Shown: positions 46,387 through 58,109 of the stretch, piece after piece | Numbering within the stretch: position 1 is the first letter of the stretch | Layout of the letters: the number at the start of each line of letters is the position of its first letter | Source of the DNA: Artemia franciscana | Lineage: Eukaryota; Arthropoda; Branchiopoda; Anostraca; Artemiidae | Assembly (NCBI RefSeq): GCF_032884065.1 | Contig: NW_027062618.1 | Span: 1,079,362 to 1,143,361 of the forward strand | Direction: 5' to 3' | Length of the DNA: 64,000 nucleotides | Notes under the pieces: model-generated | What the model was told of the DNA's origin: nothing | What the model saw: the letters and a program-made list of their open reading frames with translations, nothing else | The model's database searches: none | Position numbers and translations under genes: made by a program

Positions 46387-46486
46387 NNNNNNNNNNNNNN
46401 NNNNNNNNNNNNNNNNNNNNNNNNNNNNNNNNNNNNNNNNNNNNNNNNNNNNNNNNNNNNNNNNNNNNNNNNNNNNNNNNNNNNNN
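46387..46486. other. Assembly gap (100 N)
   Basis: One hundred undetermined bases, a conventional gap size, lying in GTCCCGGTC-type repeats. Sequence on either side may not be truly adjacent. Confidence 0.99.
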
Positions 46487-47110
46487 TGAAAAAAATATTT
46501 TCCGGAAATTCCTAGCCCGTGACACTCAATGGCTGGCACAAGGCACCCTCTGGCGTGCATTATCGCTTCTACAGGATTTCCTAGACCGTGACACTCAATG
46601 GCTGGCACAAGGCACCCTCTGGCGTGCATTATCGCGTCTACAGCATTTCCAGGTATTTTCCTGTAAAAATACCATTTACACTAGAATCTTTCGTTTAAAC
46701 TTAATGAAAAATCCCAAATAGCGTTTCTTCTGATGACTCCTGGCAATTGAGGCCAGTGTGACACAATATATCCGCTAGATGGCACCTTCTGGTGCACATT
46801 ATCACACCTAAGGCATCTTCAATCTTTTCCCATAAAAATATGGCACTCGGCACCCTTTGGAATGCATTATCACGTCTGAAAATTTTTTAGGTATTTCCCT
46901 GTAAAAATATCCGTTTATACTATAATCGATCAGTTAAACTTAATGAAAAACCTCTAATAGCGTTTCTACTGATGACTCTTTGATTGAGTCTGGCCTGTCA
47001 TAATGTACCTTCCCAATGGCACCCTCTGGTGCACATTATCACACTTAAGGTATTTTCAGCCTTTTAACTAGACAAATAGCCTTATAAATTAAGATCGACC
47101 ATTTAGACTT
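46487..47110 (-). repeat. Tandem repeats around GGCACCCTCTGGCGTGCATT
   Basis: Two near-identical 73-bp copies (46506-46650) contain CCGTGACACTCAATGGCTGG and GCACCCTCTGGCGTGCATTA. Diverged copies with GGCACC(C/T)TCTGGTGCACATT recur at about 46785, 46848 and 47018. Confidence 0.8.
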
Positions 47111-47274
47111 AACAAATAATTCCCATGGCTTCACCGATTCCGAATCTGATCCCACCGATCCGAGTTCCAAATCCAGTTCCAGTTCGACCACTCCTGCCTC
47201 TGGATTCAAAAGTTCCGATTGTGTCAATTCTTCTCGAAGTTCTGCCGGTTCTAGGATTTTTTTTACCGTGAGTT

Positions 47275-47460
47275 TTTAGTGGTAGTATTGGATTTTTGTG
47301 TATTTTTGCAAGCCATTCATACTATGCCTTAAGTATTTTTCAGTATAATCTTCATGAGATCGACACAGGTACGTTTTCAAGAAAAAATCTGAAAATATTT
47401 TAGGTATAGTACGAATGGCTTACAAAAGACGCAAAAATACTACTACTTATAACTCACCAC
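47275..47460. repeat. Short inverted repeat, about 60-bp arms
   Basis: AGTAGTATTGGATTTTTGTG..TTTTTGCAAGCCATTCATAC near 47281-47346 is mirrored by GTACGAATGGCTTACAAAAG and ACGCAAAAATACTACTACTT near 47408-47450. Confidence 0.7.
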
Positions 47461-47897
47461 AACGTAACGCCACCTAATCCTAGCACAGTTATGTTTTTAT
47501 TAAGGAAAGTCTTTACACTCTGAAGCATGGCAGTGAATAAGGGACAAGACAGGTGCAGGCTGAGAAGCAGCATAAGGTGTGTGAAACCTAGATGGGGAGT
47601 GTCCTGTATGAGAACTTCTTGGTCCTCTTCTTGCATAGAATTCTTTGGAGAACTTTCTGTGGTCCTCTGGTATTTTTCACCGTCTCTTGAACTGGACGGT
47701 CCTTTCTTGTGAAGCACTCTGTTAATTTTTGTTGTGTTTTGCATTTAAGGAGAAGATCGTCATATTCTGTTTGAGTGCGTCTGGTCTAAGGGAGTTTGAG
47801 GGCTTGCCTAGGGGCTTTTGTGCATTTGATCACAGATCAATTGTGCAAAAGGCTTTACCCACATGAGTGCACGACTCCTTGTTTTTCCTAAATTCAT
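47461..47897. other. Spacer with unrecognised overlapping frames
   Basis: A minus-strand frame (47454-47744) and a plus-strand frame (47527-47712) overlap. Neither has recognisable family content. Confidence 0.3.
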
Positions 47898-48115
47898 AAG
47901 ATAATAGATAATAGATATCTAGATATCTCCTTATATATGATTATATAGATATAGATATAGATTAATAGATAATAGATATCTAGATATCTCCTTATATATG
48001 ATTATATAGATATAGATATAGATTAATAGATAATAGATATCTAGATATCTCCTTATATATGATTATATAGATATAGATATAGATTAATAGATAATAGATA
48101 TCTCCTTGGTCTTCC
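47898..48115. repeat. 61-bp tandem repeat, 3.3 copies
   Basis: AGATATCTCCTTATATATGA recurs at exact 61-bp spacing (47921, 47982 and 48043), with GATATAGATATAGATTAATA between. Confidence 0.95.
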
Positions 48116-48151
48116 TAAAATTCATAAGCTCGATGATCCACTTCGACCTAT

Positions 48152-48400
48152 TGCTTCAATATTTAACTCTCCTACAGCAAAAATATTTAATATTTAATTT
48201 TATTTAATTTTTTTTATTTAATATTTAATTTTATTTAATATTTAATTTTTTCTAGTTAATATGCTTCAATATTTAACTCTCCTACAGCAAAAATATTTAA
48301 TATTTAATTTTATTTAATTTTTTTTTTATTTAATATTTAATTTTATTTAATATTTAATTTTGTCTAGTTAATATGCTTCAATATTTAACTCTCCTACAGC
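48152..48400. repeat. About 111-bp tandem repeat overlapping the start of a PLE relic
   Basis: TGCTTCAATATTTAACTCTC recurs at about 48152, 48262 and 48374. The intervening sequence is made of ATTTAATATTTAATTT strings. The CTTCAATATTTAACTCTCCTACAGC part translates in the following PLE frame as FNSPTAKI, so the repeat arose by reduplication of the PLE coding edge plus AT expansion. Confidence 0.85.
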
Positions 48401-49790
48401 AAAAATAGGGGAATTCTTACCAGTTGTATTTTGCCAACTAATTCAGGCTGAAAAATCCTATATTACAAATTCCGCTGATTGTGTTTCCAAGATAAAGCAA
48501 GTTTCGGTTAAACCAAATACTAGAATTGGCAGTTTTGATGCGGATTCAATGTATACCAATTGTGATCCTCAAAAGACTTAACTTATTGTGGAGTATAAAC
48601 TCAGTTCTAACCCATCTATATCAGAAAAATCTACACTTTCGAATCAGACACTTCTTTCACTTACACTCCTTTGCAATAGAACTCCTTTTTTACTTTGTTT
48701 ATAAAGGCATTTCTTATAGATAGAAATATGGGCTTCAAATGGGCTCCCCATTTCACCAATAAAGGTTGATATCTTCATTTAAAACCTTGAAGAAAGGGCT
48801 ATTTTGCAAATTTTCTGTAAACCTGAATTTTGGGCTCGTTTTAAAGATGATATTTTATATATGTGGGAGCATGGTGACGAATCTCTGAGGTCTTTCCTTC
48901 GTTTGCTTAACTCCCTCATCCGAAACCTAAATTTACTCAGAAATCCGAGGTAGACAGGCCTCTTCCTTTCTTAGATGTCTTGTTGAACGTAATGATGCAT
49001 GTTTCGAGTTTGGGGTCTACAGAAAACCTAAACGTATTGACCGTTACTTAAATTGTTCCTCTAATCATTCTCCTGCAATGAAAAGAGGAGTGGATACTTC
49101 TATAGTTGACAGAGCGTTGCAAGTTTGCTCACCATGTTTCTTGGAATCAGAACTCGACCACTTTAGAAATATTTTATTCGGGAATAGTTATCCAATTAGT
49201 TTAATAAATTCTGTAATTGCAAAACATATTAAAAAATTATTAGATAGTGACGCAGTAAACCCAGATCAAGGAAAACTCAGTTTATCTTGGTCTCCTGTAG
49301 GTTAAAGGGTTTCAGACCACATTTTCAAAATTCTAAGGAGAAAAGATTTATACTTACTATAGACCTAGAAAAACTATCAGTTCCCAAATTTATCAAGGTA
49401 AAGACTCTATCCCGAAAAGTGAAAACTCCGGTGTCTAGAGTATTCCTTGCTCTTGTGGTCTTAATTCATCGGAAGAATTGATGAACAACTTACGGATAGA
49501 TTAACTCATCACTCTACCTCAATTAATAACACCCTGAAAAAGCGGAAAAAACAGACAATTTTGATTTTGCCCTTGCACAACACATATTTAATAACCCAGA
49601 CCATACTGTTTTCTTTAACCAAGCTGGTCTGATACCGCATGACAAAGGTATTGTCTTGCACTAAAGAGAAACAGTTTATGTTTGTGGGTTCGATACAACG
49701 TACTAATATCTGGAGGGACATTTTCAAAATCAGTTAGTCAAGAAACACTTCCTGAATCATTGAGAAATGAGTCAATAAGGTCATTTGTGC
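48374..49790 (+). pseudogene. Penelope-like element relic (RT fingers to endonuclease)
   Basis: Across frames it reads FNSPTAKIGEFLPVV, SFDADSMYTNCD (RT block A, SFDVxSLYTNVP-like), SNGLPISPIKVDIFI (the GxPMGSPLSPxxADIF block), ARFKDDIL (RYVDDIL-like catalytic block, with Lys for Val), GVYRKPKRIDRYLNCSSNHS-type segment, KRGVDTSIVDRALQVCS, and then SGVYSIPCSCGLNSSEEL, which corresponds to the region before the GIY-YIG nuclease. The order is that of PLE proteins. Many stops and frameshifts show long decay. Confidence 0.75.
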
Positions 49791-50329
49791 TAACACACAA
49801 CGCATTAGCAGGCGCATTAGTGTGAAATGATGTTGTTTTTTTTTTTAATTGAGTTTGCGCTTTCAGTATTCAATGGACTATATCTTGCCTTTTAATATGG
49901 AGGTTGGCATTTAATGCATATTTACATCTAAATTGATCTCTTCAAAAATATCACCAGAGTCACTCAGAAACATCTGAATAAGTTTATCAATGGCTGGTAT
50001 AACTTCGTTGGGCTCATCTTGTAGTATGTGCCTCCTCGGGCTTTGGATATTCTGAACCGTGTTAAAGAGAACATTCGTAACTGCAGGATCTACATGCCCG
50101 GGGGCAGTATTCCACCTCTATTTTCCGTCACAATGGCTGTAGGATCTAGTTTTCAGTTCCGCTATTCTAATTTTCTTACGTCTTTTTGTTCAGGATGAAT
50201 CTTCATTGGCCTTCTTCCTGGAATAAGAAAAAACTCTTTAATGTTTATATCTATTACACTCATCGTCTATTTAAAAGAAAGAAAATAAAATGCGTAGAGA
50301 CAACATTAAATAAGAATATTAAAAAAAGG
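49791..50329. other. Spacer, nothing recognised
   Basis: No feature. Confidence 0.35.
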
Positions 50330-50415
50330 AGTAGTAGTAGTTGTAGTAGTAGTAGTAGTAAAAAGTGGTGATAGAAGTAGTAGTAGTAGTAGTAATAGTA
50401 GTAGTAGTAGTAGTT
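50330..50415. repeat. (GTA)n tract
   Basis: Near-pure AGTAGTAGT run of about 85 bp. Confidence 0.9.
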
Positions 50416-50493
50416 AGTGCTACCTTCTCACTCTCAAAGCCATTAATTTTTGCCCCTGAGATATTGCACGTTAAAATTAAAAAACATAGATAT

Positions 50494-50826
50494 TTACGCT
50501 AAGACATGAAAAAGGGGGATATACCCCCTTTTTCCCTTCATTTTGGGGACTGTCTTCTGATCAGGCACTAAGTAGGGTAACTGAGAAGGCCAGACTTCCC
50601 ATGCTTTTCTAGTTGACATGTTAGGAAGGAGGACTGGCAGCAATTGCTTTAATTGACAAAGGATGATCATATACCTTGATGTATCCTGGGCGATATGTAC
50701 TATTTCTATAAAATGTGTTGTTTCATCTGAGATAAAAGTGTGAAAACGGGTATTTGATTGTTTTAATTCAACCATAGAAATATATAATACAGAATACATT
50801 TCCTTAATATATTGCATTAGATACAT
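50494..50826 (-). CDS. Unidentified 110-codon open frame, transposon-like
   Basis: A minus-strand frame from ATG to stop. It contains HTFISDETTHFIEIVHIAQD, SRYMIILCQLKQLLPVLLPN, KAWEVWPSQLPYLVPDQKT and a closing IPLFHVLA. Regular hydrophobic spacing and the lack of low-complexity bias make it more protein-like than nearby frames. The FIEIVHI..Y.II..L arrangement reminds me of C-terminal parts of some transposase-derived proteins, but I do not recognise the family. No splice or promoter signal was identified. Confidence 0.3.
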   Translation of the reverse strand: MYLMQYIKEMYSVLYISMVELKQSNTRFHTFISDETTHFIEIVHIAQDTSRYMIILCQLKQLLPVLLPNMSTRKAWEVWPSQLPYLVPDQKTVPKMKGKRGYIPLFHVLA

Positions 50827-52885
50827 CTTGAACCACCATTTGAAAATAATGCTTTTATTTTACTTGAAAAATTATCTACGCAGCACATTCGATTGAAACC
50901 CATTCTGTTACCAAGAATAATTAGCTTGAATTAGCATACAAACATTTTTCAGGCCATTTAGATTGGTAAATTCGATAACAGTTAAACCAACAAACTGGAT
51001 CGTCATTTAAGCGTTAGTTTAGAAATAGTTTTCAAATAGTGACTTAGGAATGTATCATATATTCTCTGTAACGAACAAAATGGATTCTTTCTAATGGATA
51101 ATTTAAAAGGTAAAGGCATACATAATTCTATTCGACTATGAATTCGAAATTACTTACATATAAAGCCTTATCTTTGGTTTCTCTATTCATTATTGAAGTT
51201 CTGTTTCAATAGTGATAGAAATGTCCCATTTTCAATTTGCTTTTATAAAAAAAATTCCAATGAAATAGAAAACCTGTATTTCAACTTTAATTGAGCTGGT
51301 TTTTCATAACTAGTAGATGCTCTACTTTTGTGTTAATACAGTTATGCTAATGAGGTTCTTCTGAGGCCTGTTACATAGATAGTAACCGATCATGCTAATG
51401 AACTTAGAATGAGACTGCATATAGCCATGCTACTCACTTTCAATGGTTTGAATAATGTGGAGTTCAATATGTTTAACGCGAAAAAATTTTCTGTCTTTGA
51501 GAATTATTTACCAGTGCTGTTCAGACCAATTTTTTGTTTTGCATTCTTTTTTTTTCAAATTTTTCATTTGTTCTTTTTCTTTATCTCGGCTCTGCTTCTT
51601 TTTATATGTTTGTAAGTTGACAAAAATTAACTTATAATAGTTAAAAAAAAATAAAAAATTAACTAATAGGTAAGCAAAGCCTTATTAAATAGTATATAAA
51701 AATCAAGTATAACTAGAAACACAAAAATGAAGAAAGGAGCGAACTTAATCTATGTACCATCTAGCTAGGAATTGCATCTTTGCACTGAACAAAAATTGCG
51801 TCCGGTGCTACCAATAACTTATCTTCAATATGTATTTGATAGTTTAATTATGACACGGGCATATAGGAGTGCCATTGTTGACATTAAAAGCAATGATCAC
51901 CATATAACAGTGACCAGAGATCAGAACCACAAAAAAGTCAGCACAATGCACAAATTTGAAAAATAATGCGCGACCGCCTTGAAAACGTGCCCAAATGGTC
52001 CAAAGGCGGTCCACCGCATTTGGTCGAAATTATTGCGATTTCGTTTGAATTTGTCAAATGCAACAAAGCCCAGAAAAAGAGCCAAACAAATCCCACATCA
52101 GCGGCAGGCCAAGTAAAAAAAAAGCATATTGGAAGCTTTTGACGTGGCAGTACAAAAAAAAAAAACACAAAGCCCAGAAAATATTAGGCAAAACAAACCA
52201 AAAAAAATTCTAGTAATCATCAAAATGTAGAAAATATTATAACATAAAAAAACTAATAATATTTTATATGAAAAATTAGCATTATTAGATTGCTAAAAAA
52301 TATACTTTTTTGAAAATATTCAAAACACAATAATCAAAATAAGAAAAACATTAGAAATCATTTTGTTAGACCAAAAAATTGAAATCAAACGGAATGAAAG
52401 CCAAGGAAAAATTACACAAGCTGAAACGTATCCTGAACAAACTCTTGAGAAACCTTAGAAACTCAATACAATCAATTACTCTTTTAAAGTCATATTGATT
52501 TCCATTCTGAATTTCTACTCTAACCGTTTCAACTGAGAAGCCAAAGTAACAAAACAAATATGAGCATTTAATCAATCTTTTTAGCAAAGTAAAACCGTGG
52601 CTTCAGGGACTTGTGCGCGAAGGGGTTCGAGGCCCACTCCCAGAAATCCTATAAATTCTTGTATTTTAAGGCAATTTTTTATTCAAATTATCGTATATTC
52701 TTACCCCCTCACACCGAATTTTTTTTTATTATTGGGCCTCCTTGAAAAGAAAAAAAACTACGCACACGCCTGTATAGCTTCAAATAAAAATTGTTTAATG
52801 TGTATTGATTCTAGTACCATCAAACACAATCTGTTAATGCAAACCAATGTTAACAGGGCTGAAGAGCAAGCTCGAACAATCTTAT
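50827..52885. other. Intergenic or SDR upstream region, nothing recognised
   Basis: No exon for the missing 5' part of the SDR gene was found. 52596-52650 holds a GGGGTTCGAGGCCC string that resembles a pol III B box without a matching A box. Confidence 0.35.
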
Positions 52886-52887
52886 CA

Positions 52888-53332
52888 AACAGTTCGTGGT
52901 AACGAACTGTAGTAAGGAGCGATTCGGCTCAATAGTAACCAAAACTCTAAACAAACGGAATTTTAATACCAATAGCTACATCAAACGAATTGCATTTTAA
53001 TTAAATATTGAGAATGACGTTCAGAAATTAAATATAAAAAAAAAACAATTTTTTTTTAACTGAAAGTAAGGAGCGATATTAAAACTTAAAACGAACAGAA
53101 ATTACTCCGTATATGAAAGGGGCTGCTTCCTCATCAATGCCCCGCTCTTTACTCTAAAGTTTTTTACTGTTTTAAAAGTAGAGTTGAGAGAAAGAGTCAA
53201 ACTTTAGCGTAAAGAGTGGGGCGTTGAGGAGGAAGCAGCCCCTTTCATATACAGTGTAATTTCTGTTCGTTTTAAATTTTAATGTCGCTCCTTGCTTTCA
53301 GTTAAAAAAAAAACTTGTTTTTTTTTATTTAA
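52888..53332 (+). repeat. Palindrome-headed repeat, internally deleted, fused to foldback A
   Basis: Starts ACAGTTCGTGGTAACGAACTG-type palindrome, then GTAGTAAGGAGCG and the first 110 bases of the palindrome-headed family. It then jumps directly into foldback family A (left arm about 53020-53150, right arm 53200-53332). The middle body and 270-bp module are missing. Confidence 0.85.
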
Positions 53333-54250
53333 TTTCTGTTTTAGAGTTGGGTAGGTTTTTGATATAATGCGTTCTGGGGGGCTGCTTTCCATAATTCTTT
53401 GTTGTAATTTTCAGAATTTTGTTACTAAAATGTTATATCTTCATCATGTTTTGGTATATTTGATTAGGATCACCATAACTTCACCTCTCGGGTGTTGTCG
53501 CTATAAAACGTAACTACCCAGATTTTTCTCTTTTACATTATAACGTTTCGCCATCTAATAAAATGTCAGAAGGTATCAGACCTAGTGAGCGACTTGCTTT
53601 AAAAAGTGTAAAATAAAATAAACTCAGATTTACCACCTTGAATTGTCATTCAAGATCTGGTCATTTATTCAGTACGGTAACCCTTTGACCATTAAGTGGA
53701 AAGGGTCTCATTTATCTTAGTGCTTTTTTACGGGTGGTTTTTATTTATTTTACTGATTTTCTTTAAGGCTTATTTTAATTTTGCACTGAGGACGTCTGAA
53801 CGGAGATCTCGGCCGGAATATTTGCACTTTTTTTGTATTTACTGGCTTGGACTATATTCGTTTTCTTTTTAACTCACATCTTTTTCTCATCTTGACATGT
53901 GTAGCCAGTGCAGTCTCTAGTAAAATTATTCATGCTACTGCACTGGATGACAAGACACGACAATAATTTAAATTTGCATACAAGCGAGTTTATATGCTAA
54001 GGAGGACGAAACTTCCTCCTTTTTTCGTTATTTTCGCTATTGTTTAGTATATTTTTTGCTCAAAATATTGCTGTTTGCTGTTATTTTGCTTTTGAATATT
54101 TGCTATTAAAAATTAACCTGTGATCCGCTTACGACTGGGTGTTCGGCTATTGTTACTGTGACTTAGTAGGCCTAAGGGAATTTGGAAGAAAAAAATTGAA
54201 TTATCTTTTGATGTTTTACTGGTATACACCTTTTTTAGGTCAGTTATTAG
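53333..54250 (+). repeat. Spacer and second PLE-like terminal region
   Basis: 53720-53850 (TATTTTACTGATTTTCTTTA, then CACTGAGGACG and GGCCGGAATATTTGCACTTT) parallels 6570-6660 (CTGAGGACG, GGGCTGAAATATTC) in layout. CTGAGGA at 53786 is followed by a less regular stem and GGAATA rather than GAAA. The rest is unrecognised. Confidence 0.4.
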
Positions 54251-54660
54251 TCAGAAGCGGCTTAGGGAGAGCGACAGAGGGGGCACTTAACCCGGGCACA
54301 GAAATTTAAGGGTTGCAAAGTTTCAAATAAATAATCTAATGATTGTAATCATTATGTAATTTTTGAAATTTTATTTTTGTTAAAATACACTATAGGGTGC
54401 ATTTAAGAAATGAAAATAATTGACAAATTAATAAAATAAGAATAATTTAAAAATTAAGAAATAAATAATAATAATTAAAATAATTTAAACAACAAATTAA
54501 AAACAAATTATTTATTAATTAATAAGTCGAAAATAATTGTGTTAATGTTAAGGTTTTGCTAAAATTTGTGCTGAAATTTTTAGAGAGACAGGGGGGGGGG
54601 CAAATCAATATTTTGCCCGGCTGCAAGAGAGACCAGAAAAGCCACTGTTATTAGCACACG
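54250..54660 (+). repeat. Dispersed repeat shared with 11.1 kb
   Basis: GACAGAGGGGGCACTTAACC and GGGTTGCAAAGTTTCAAATAA match 11140-11210. The end CAAGAGAGACCAGAAAAGCC, then ACTG may be a decayed hAT-type terminus. It ends 60 bp before the SDR exon. Confidence 0.55.
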
Positions 54661-54719
54661 AAAAATCGTGTAGTCTCATTAGTTGTGTTTTAGTCTTAAT
54701 TCCTTTTATTTACTTGTAG

Positions 54720-54830
54720 GTGACTATTCTTGTAAACAATGCTGGTATCGTAACTGGGAAACCTCTTCTTGATTCTCCTGATAACCTTATTCAGAGAACA
54801 TTTGATGTCAACGTTCTAGCCCATTTTTGG
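54720..54830 (+). CDS. Short-chain dehydrogenase/reductase (SDR16C-like), exon with NNAG motif
   Basis: A 111-base exon of exactly 37 codons between TTACTTGTAG and the donor GTAAGT. It encodes VTILVNNAG, a short loop, then RTFDVNVLAHFW. NNAG is the hallmark strand of classical SDR enzymes, and the Asn of VNVLA is the conserved active-site Asn in the following helix. The VNVLAHFW string is typical of the SDR16C group (17-beta-hydroxysteroid dehydrogenase 11/13, epidermal retinol dehydrogenase 2), membrane- or lipid-droplet-associated NAD(P)-dependent enzymes acting on steroids or retinoids. The cofactor-binding TGxxxGxG exon should lie upstream and was not found. An apparent open frame continuing past 54830 is intronic. 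Confidence 0.9.
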
Positions 54831-54857
54831 GTAAGTTTCTTTATGATACCTCTTGGT

Positions 54858-55125
54858 AAATATAACTGGCCGTATAGCGCGGATAAGGGTGGTCTGGGGC
54901 CTGAATATCACGAGGGAAGTGTTTGACTGGTACCAGGTAGTGTGACCCAGCTATAAATCTATTAGGATCTTCGTTTTTGTGAAGGATGAGGTGAATATTG
55001 CTGGCTGGCCTTATGCAGGGATAAGGGTGGTTTGGGACCAGAGTATCAAGGTCAAAAGTTTGACTCGCACCAGGTAGTGTGACCGAGCTATTTATCTATT
55101 AGGATCTTTGTTTTAATGGAGGAGG
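54858..55125 (+). repeat. 135-bp minisatellite, two copies left of the LINE
   Basis: Units carry AATATnnCTGGC, GGATAAGGGTGGT(C/T)TGGG, TTTGACTGGTACCAGGTAGT and ATTAGGATCTTCGTTTTTGT at exact 135-bp spacing. The second copy is followed by the LINE at the GTTTT..GGAGGAGG string. Confidence 0.85.
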
Positions 55126-58105
55126 CCTTACCTTAGACCTTATATCCTCCTTTGCCTCCGGAGGCACCCAGGGGATCAACGAAGAGACGCTAGTGGTCCC
55201 TCAAATGGGCTACTTCTAAAACATTTACCAAATGGGTTTGTATGTACGTATTCGCGTTGAGAAGTTTCCTCTGGAATGTTCGGCGTAGTGTGTTCTTTGG
55301 TTTCCTCCTTTGCCGCGTTGCCGTTGGTTGCCATTGGAAGATGGACTTTGGTGTTCGGTCGTGTTTCATTCGTACTACATGTCCCAAGTATTTCCATCTT
55401 CGGGTCATGATCATGTCGATGGCTAGAGGTTCCTCAGTAATTCGGTGTATTGTCTGGTTCGAGACGTGTTGTGTCCAGACTATGTTGAGGATTCTTCGCA
55501 AACAAGTTTTTTCAAAGACATGGACTCTCTTCCCTTACTGCTGATTCAACTTCTGGCATTCACTCCCATACATCATAAGTGGGAGGACACTACCGTTAAA
55601 GACTCGAAGTTTTAGCCGGTTTGAGAACTTCTGTGAGAGCAAAATCTGTATAAGCCTGTTAAACGAGCTTCTGGCTGTTTGATACGAGAATGGATCCCTG
55701 TCTGTCTATTGCCCCTGTGTTCTTTGCCGTGCGTCCCAGATATTTAAACCGAACAACCTGTTCTAACTCTTCTTTGCCGCTCTTTATGTCTAGGAATATC
55801 CCGTGACAACCATACTTTTAGTTTTTGAAGCATTTATCTTGAGGCCAAACCATAGTGCATTTTCTTTCAGAACGTCCAAGAACTGTTGGAGTTTCTGCTT
55901 GTCTAATTCGAGGAGGCTAATATCGTCTGCGAAGTCTATATCTGCAATCCTCTTTTCGCTTCTTATTTGAATTCCGTAATTTGTGCATCCGTGGAGGATG
56001 TAATTTATCACCAGTATGAAGAGAAAAGGGGACAAATCCTTGCTTTATTCCAGAGATGATCTTGAAATATCTCTATTGGCCTTCACTCATCTGTACACAA
56101 CACTTCGTGCTTTCCTAGAGGGCCATAATTAGCCTTACGAGTTTGTCAGGGACACTGTAGTACTTGCGGATTTTCCAGAATGTGTCTTGATGGACAGAGT
56201 CGAATGCTTTCTCGAAGCCAAAGGAGTGGTTTTTGGTTTTGGCGGAAACCGTGTTGTTCGTCTTTAAATGCCTGTCGGATCATACGGTGCAGAATTATGA
56301 AGGCAAGAAGCTTTCCTGGAACAGAGAGGAAACTGATTCCTCTCCTGTTGTCGCATAGCATGACATCATATTTTTTGAACAGTTTCACAAGGGTACTCCG
56401 TATCCACTCTTTGGGGATAACCTTGGAAATCCATATCGTACTGAACAGCAGACTCCAGGTTGGCTCAGGATCTAGTCGACATTTTTAATATTTCAGCGAA
56501 AACTCTACCGATCTCTGGAGCTCTTCCGTTCTTCAGCGTCTTTGATGCTGAAAATATCTCAGTTTCTATAGGAGGATCGGTGTTGATTTCAAGAATAAAC
56601 AAAGGAGTCTCCGATATATTGAGGGGATTGATCGGTTCTGGAGGGTTTCAGACACTTTCGAAAGGCCCAGACTTCGTTCCTCTCTTTCTCTTCTGTGACT
56701 TTTCTTCCGTTTTTGTCCTTGAGAGGACCATTAGTTTTTTTTGCCACTTGTCGATCGTCTCGCTAGTAATCCTATAGACCGTCTTGGAATTTCCTTTTTT
56801 TGCTGCCTTTTAAACTTTCACTGCCTTGTTCTTATTCATATACGCCTGCAGCTTCATCACTGCATCGTTCTGGAACCCTGCTGAGATTTAATGTTTTTTA
56901 GAGTTTTTCTTTCATGGATCAAATTCCAAGTTTTATCAGAGATTCACCAGTCTTTGTGTCTCTTTTTATGTACAATTACATCCTTTACAACATCATTGAA
57001 AGTGCTGCTGGTGTCACTCCATATAGTGTGCACGTCTCCCTCTCCTTCACCAAGATTTCTAAGAGCCTCAAACCTGTTGTGGAGACTCAAAAAGAACTTC
57101 CTCCTGACTTCTGGTTCAGCAGGCTTATCAGAGTCATATAGGAGTATCAAGGGATCTGTCTCCTTTTTTGGGATCTTTAGTTTCAGCACAATCTTAGCGA
57201 TACAGAGACTTTGGTTTGAGCCAGGTCAGCTTCTCTGAGTGTCTTTAGGGCTTGGAGATTTGATCGCCATTTCCTTTTTATAAGAAACTGGTCGATCTGA
57301 TTTCTTGTTTTGCCGTCAGGGGAGGTCCAAGCGCACATGTGGATATTCTTGTGACGGAGCTGTGTTCCACCAATTAGGAGATTATTTGTGGAAGCGACTT
57401 CTATAAGTACGGCTCCATTTTCATTTCGGTCGCCAAGACCGTGTGGACTAAGTTCTTCTGGGCAGTAGTCTCTATCGTTGCTTAGTTTTGCGTTGAAGTC
57501 TGTGGCAAATATAATCATGTCATGTATCCTTGGAAACTGAGTTAAGAGTGTCATAGAAACGCTCTTTAGCCACCTCTTCAGCATCATTCATCGGTGCGTA
57601 ACAGGCAACTACAGTCACTCTAATGTCGTTTTCTTAGAAACTCGCAAGCATTACTCTTTCATTGACAGGAGTTCAGCTGATAAGGGATTTCGCTGCCTAT
57701 CGGGATATTAACATTGCTACTCCTGCTTCTCGTTTTCTATTCGGGTCCATTGTAGATTATTGTTTGGCCATTATCACGCGTTTCTTTGCCCGGTCCATCT
57801 CACTTCTGACAGTGCTACTATGTCAAGATTATAGGCAGCTACTTCTTGCAGGACCTTCTCGGTTTTGGTGATCTGTCACATTTTCCTTACGTTCCAAATA
57901 CCAAATCTAAGAGGCCGTTTCGTGTCCATAAATTCAGTCCGGGGGCGATTCCTTGTTGACGTTATCTGAGGGGGTTTATTCTTCGTCGATGTTGCAATTG
58001 CTGATTGGTTTTGAGAGGAGAGGGATGCAAATCCTGTGCCTAATCCTCCTCCTTCTTCCAGGCTTAGGACTGGCTGCACTTCTGTACAGGCGGAATTGTG
58101 GAGGA
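55126..58105 (-). mobile_element. RTE-like LINE inserted in the SDR intron minisatellite
   Basis: A minus-strand element of about 3 kb with domains in correct order. The endonuclease starts near 57900 (LRFGIWNVRKM). It continues with DFNAKLSNDRDY (GDFNA block, Gly changed), PHGLGDRNENG, IGGTQLRHKNIHMCAWTSPDG and RNQIDQFLIKRKWR (57180-57590). The reverse transcriptase has CDNRRGISFLSVPGKLLA and DEQHGFR (56200-56390), then SPFLFILVINYIL and IDFADDISLLE (55900-56035). The C-terminus has RRWKYLGHVVRMKHDRTPKS (55300-55430). Stops and shifts between blocks make it inactive, but the decay is mild. The flanking 135-bp repeats show where it landed. The arrangement is that of RTE-like elements annotated as craniofacial-development-protein-2-like. 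Confidence 0.85.
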
Positions 58106-58109
58106 GAAG

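Noticed and set aside
46336..46629. Frame crossing the N gap (HARGCLVPAIECHG repeats)
   Set aside because: It spans 100 undetermined bases and a 73-bp tandem repeat; not a gene.
43615..50415. CRISPR-like regular repeats
   Set aside because: No constant repeat with unique spacers; the tandem repeats here are direct and contiguous in a eukaryotic genome.
52596..52660. tRNA-like segment with GGGGTTCGAGGCCC
   Set aside because: No A box at the right distance and no foldable arms.
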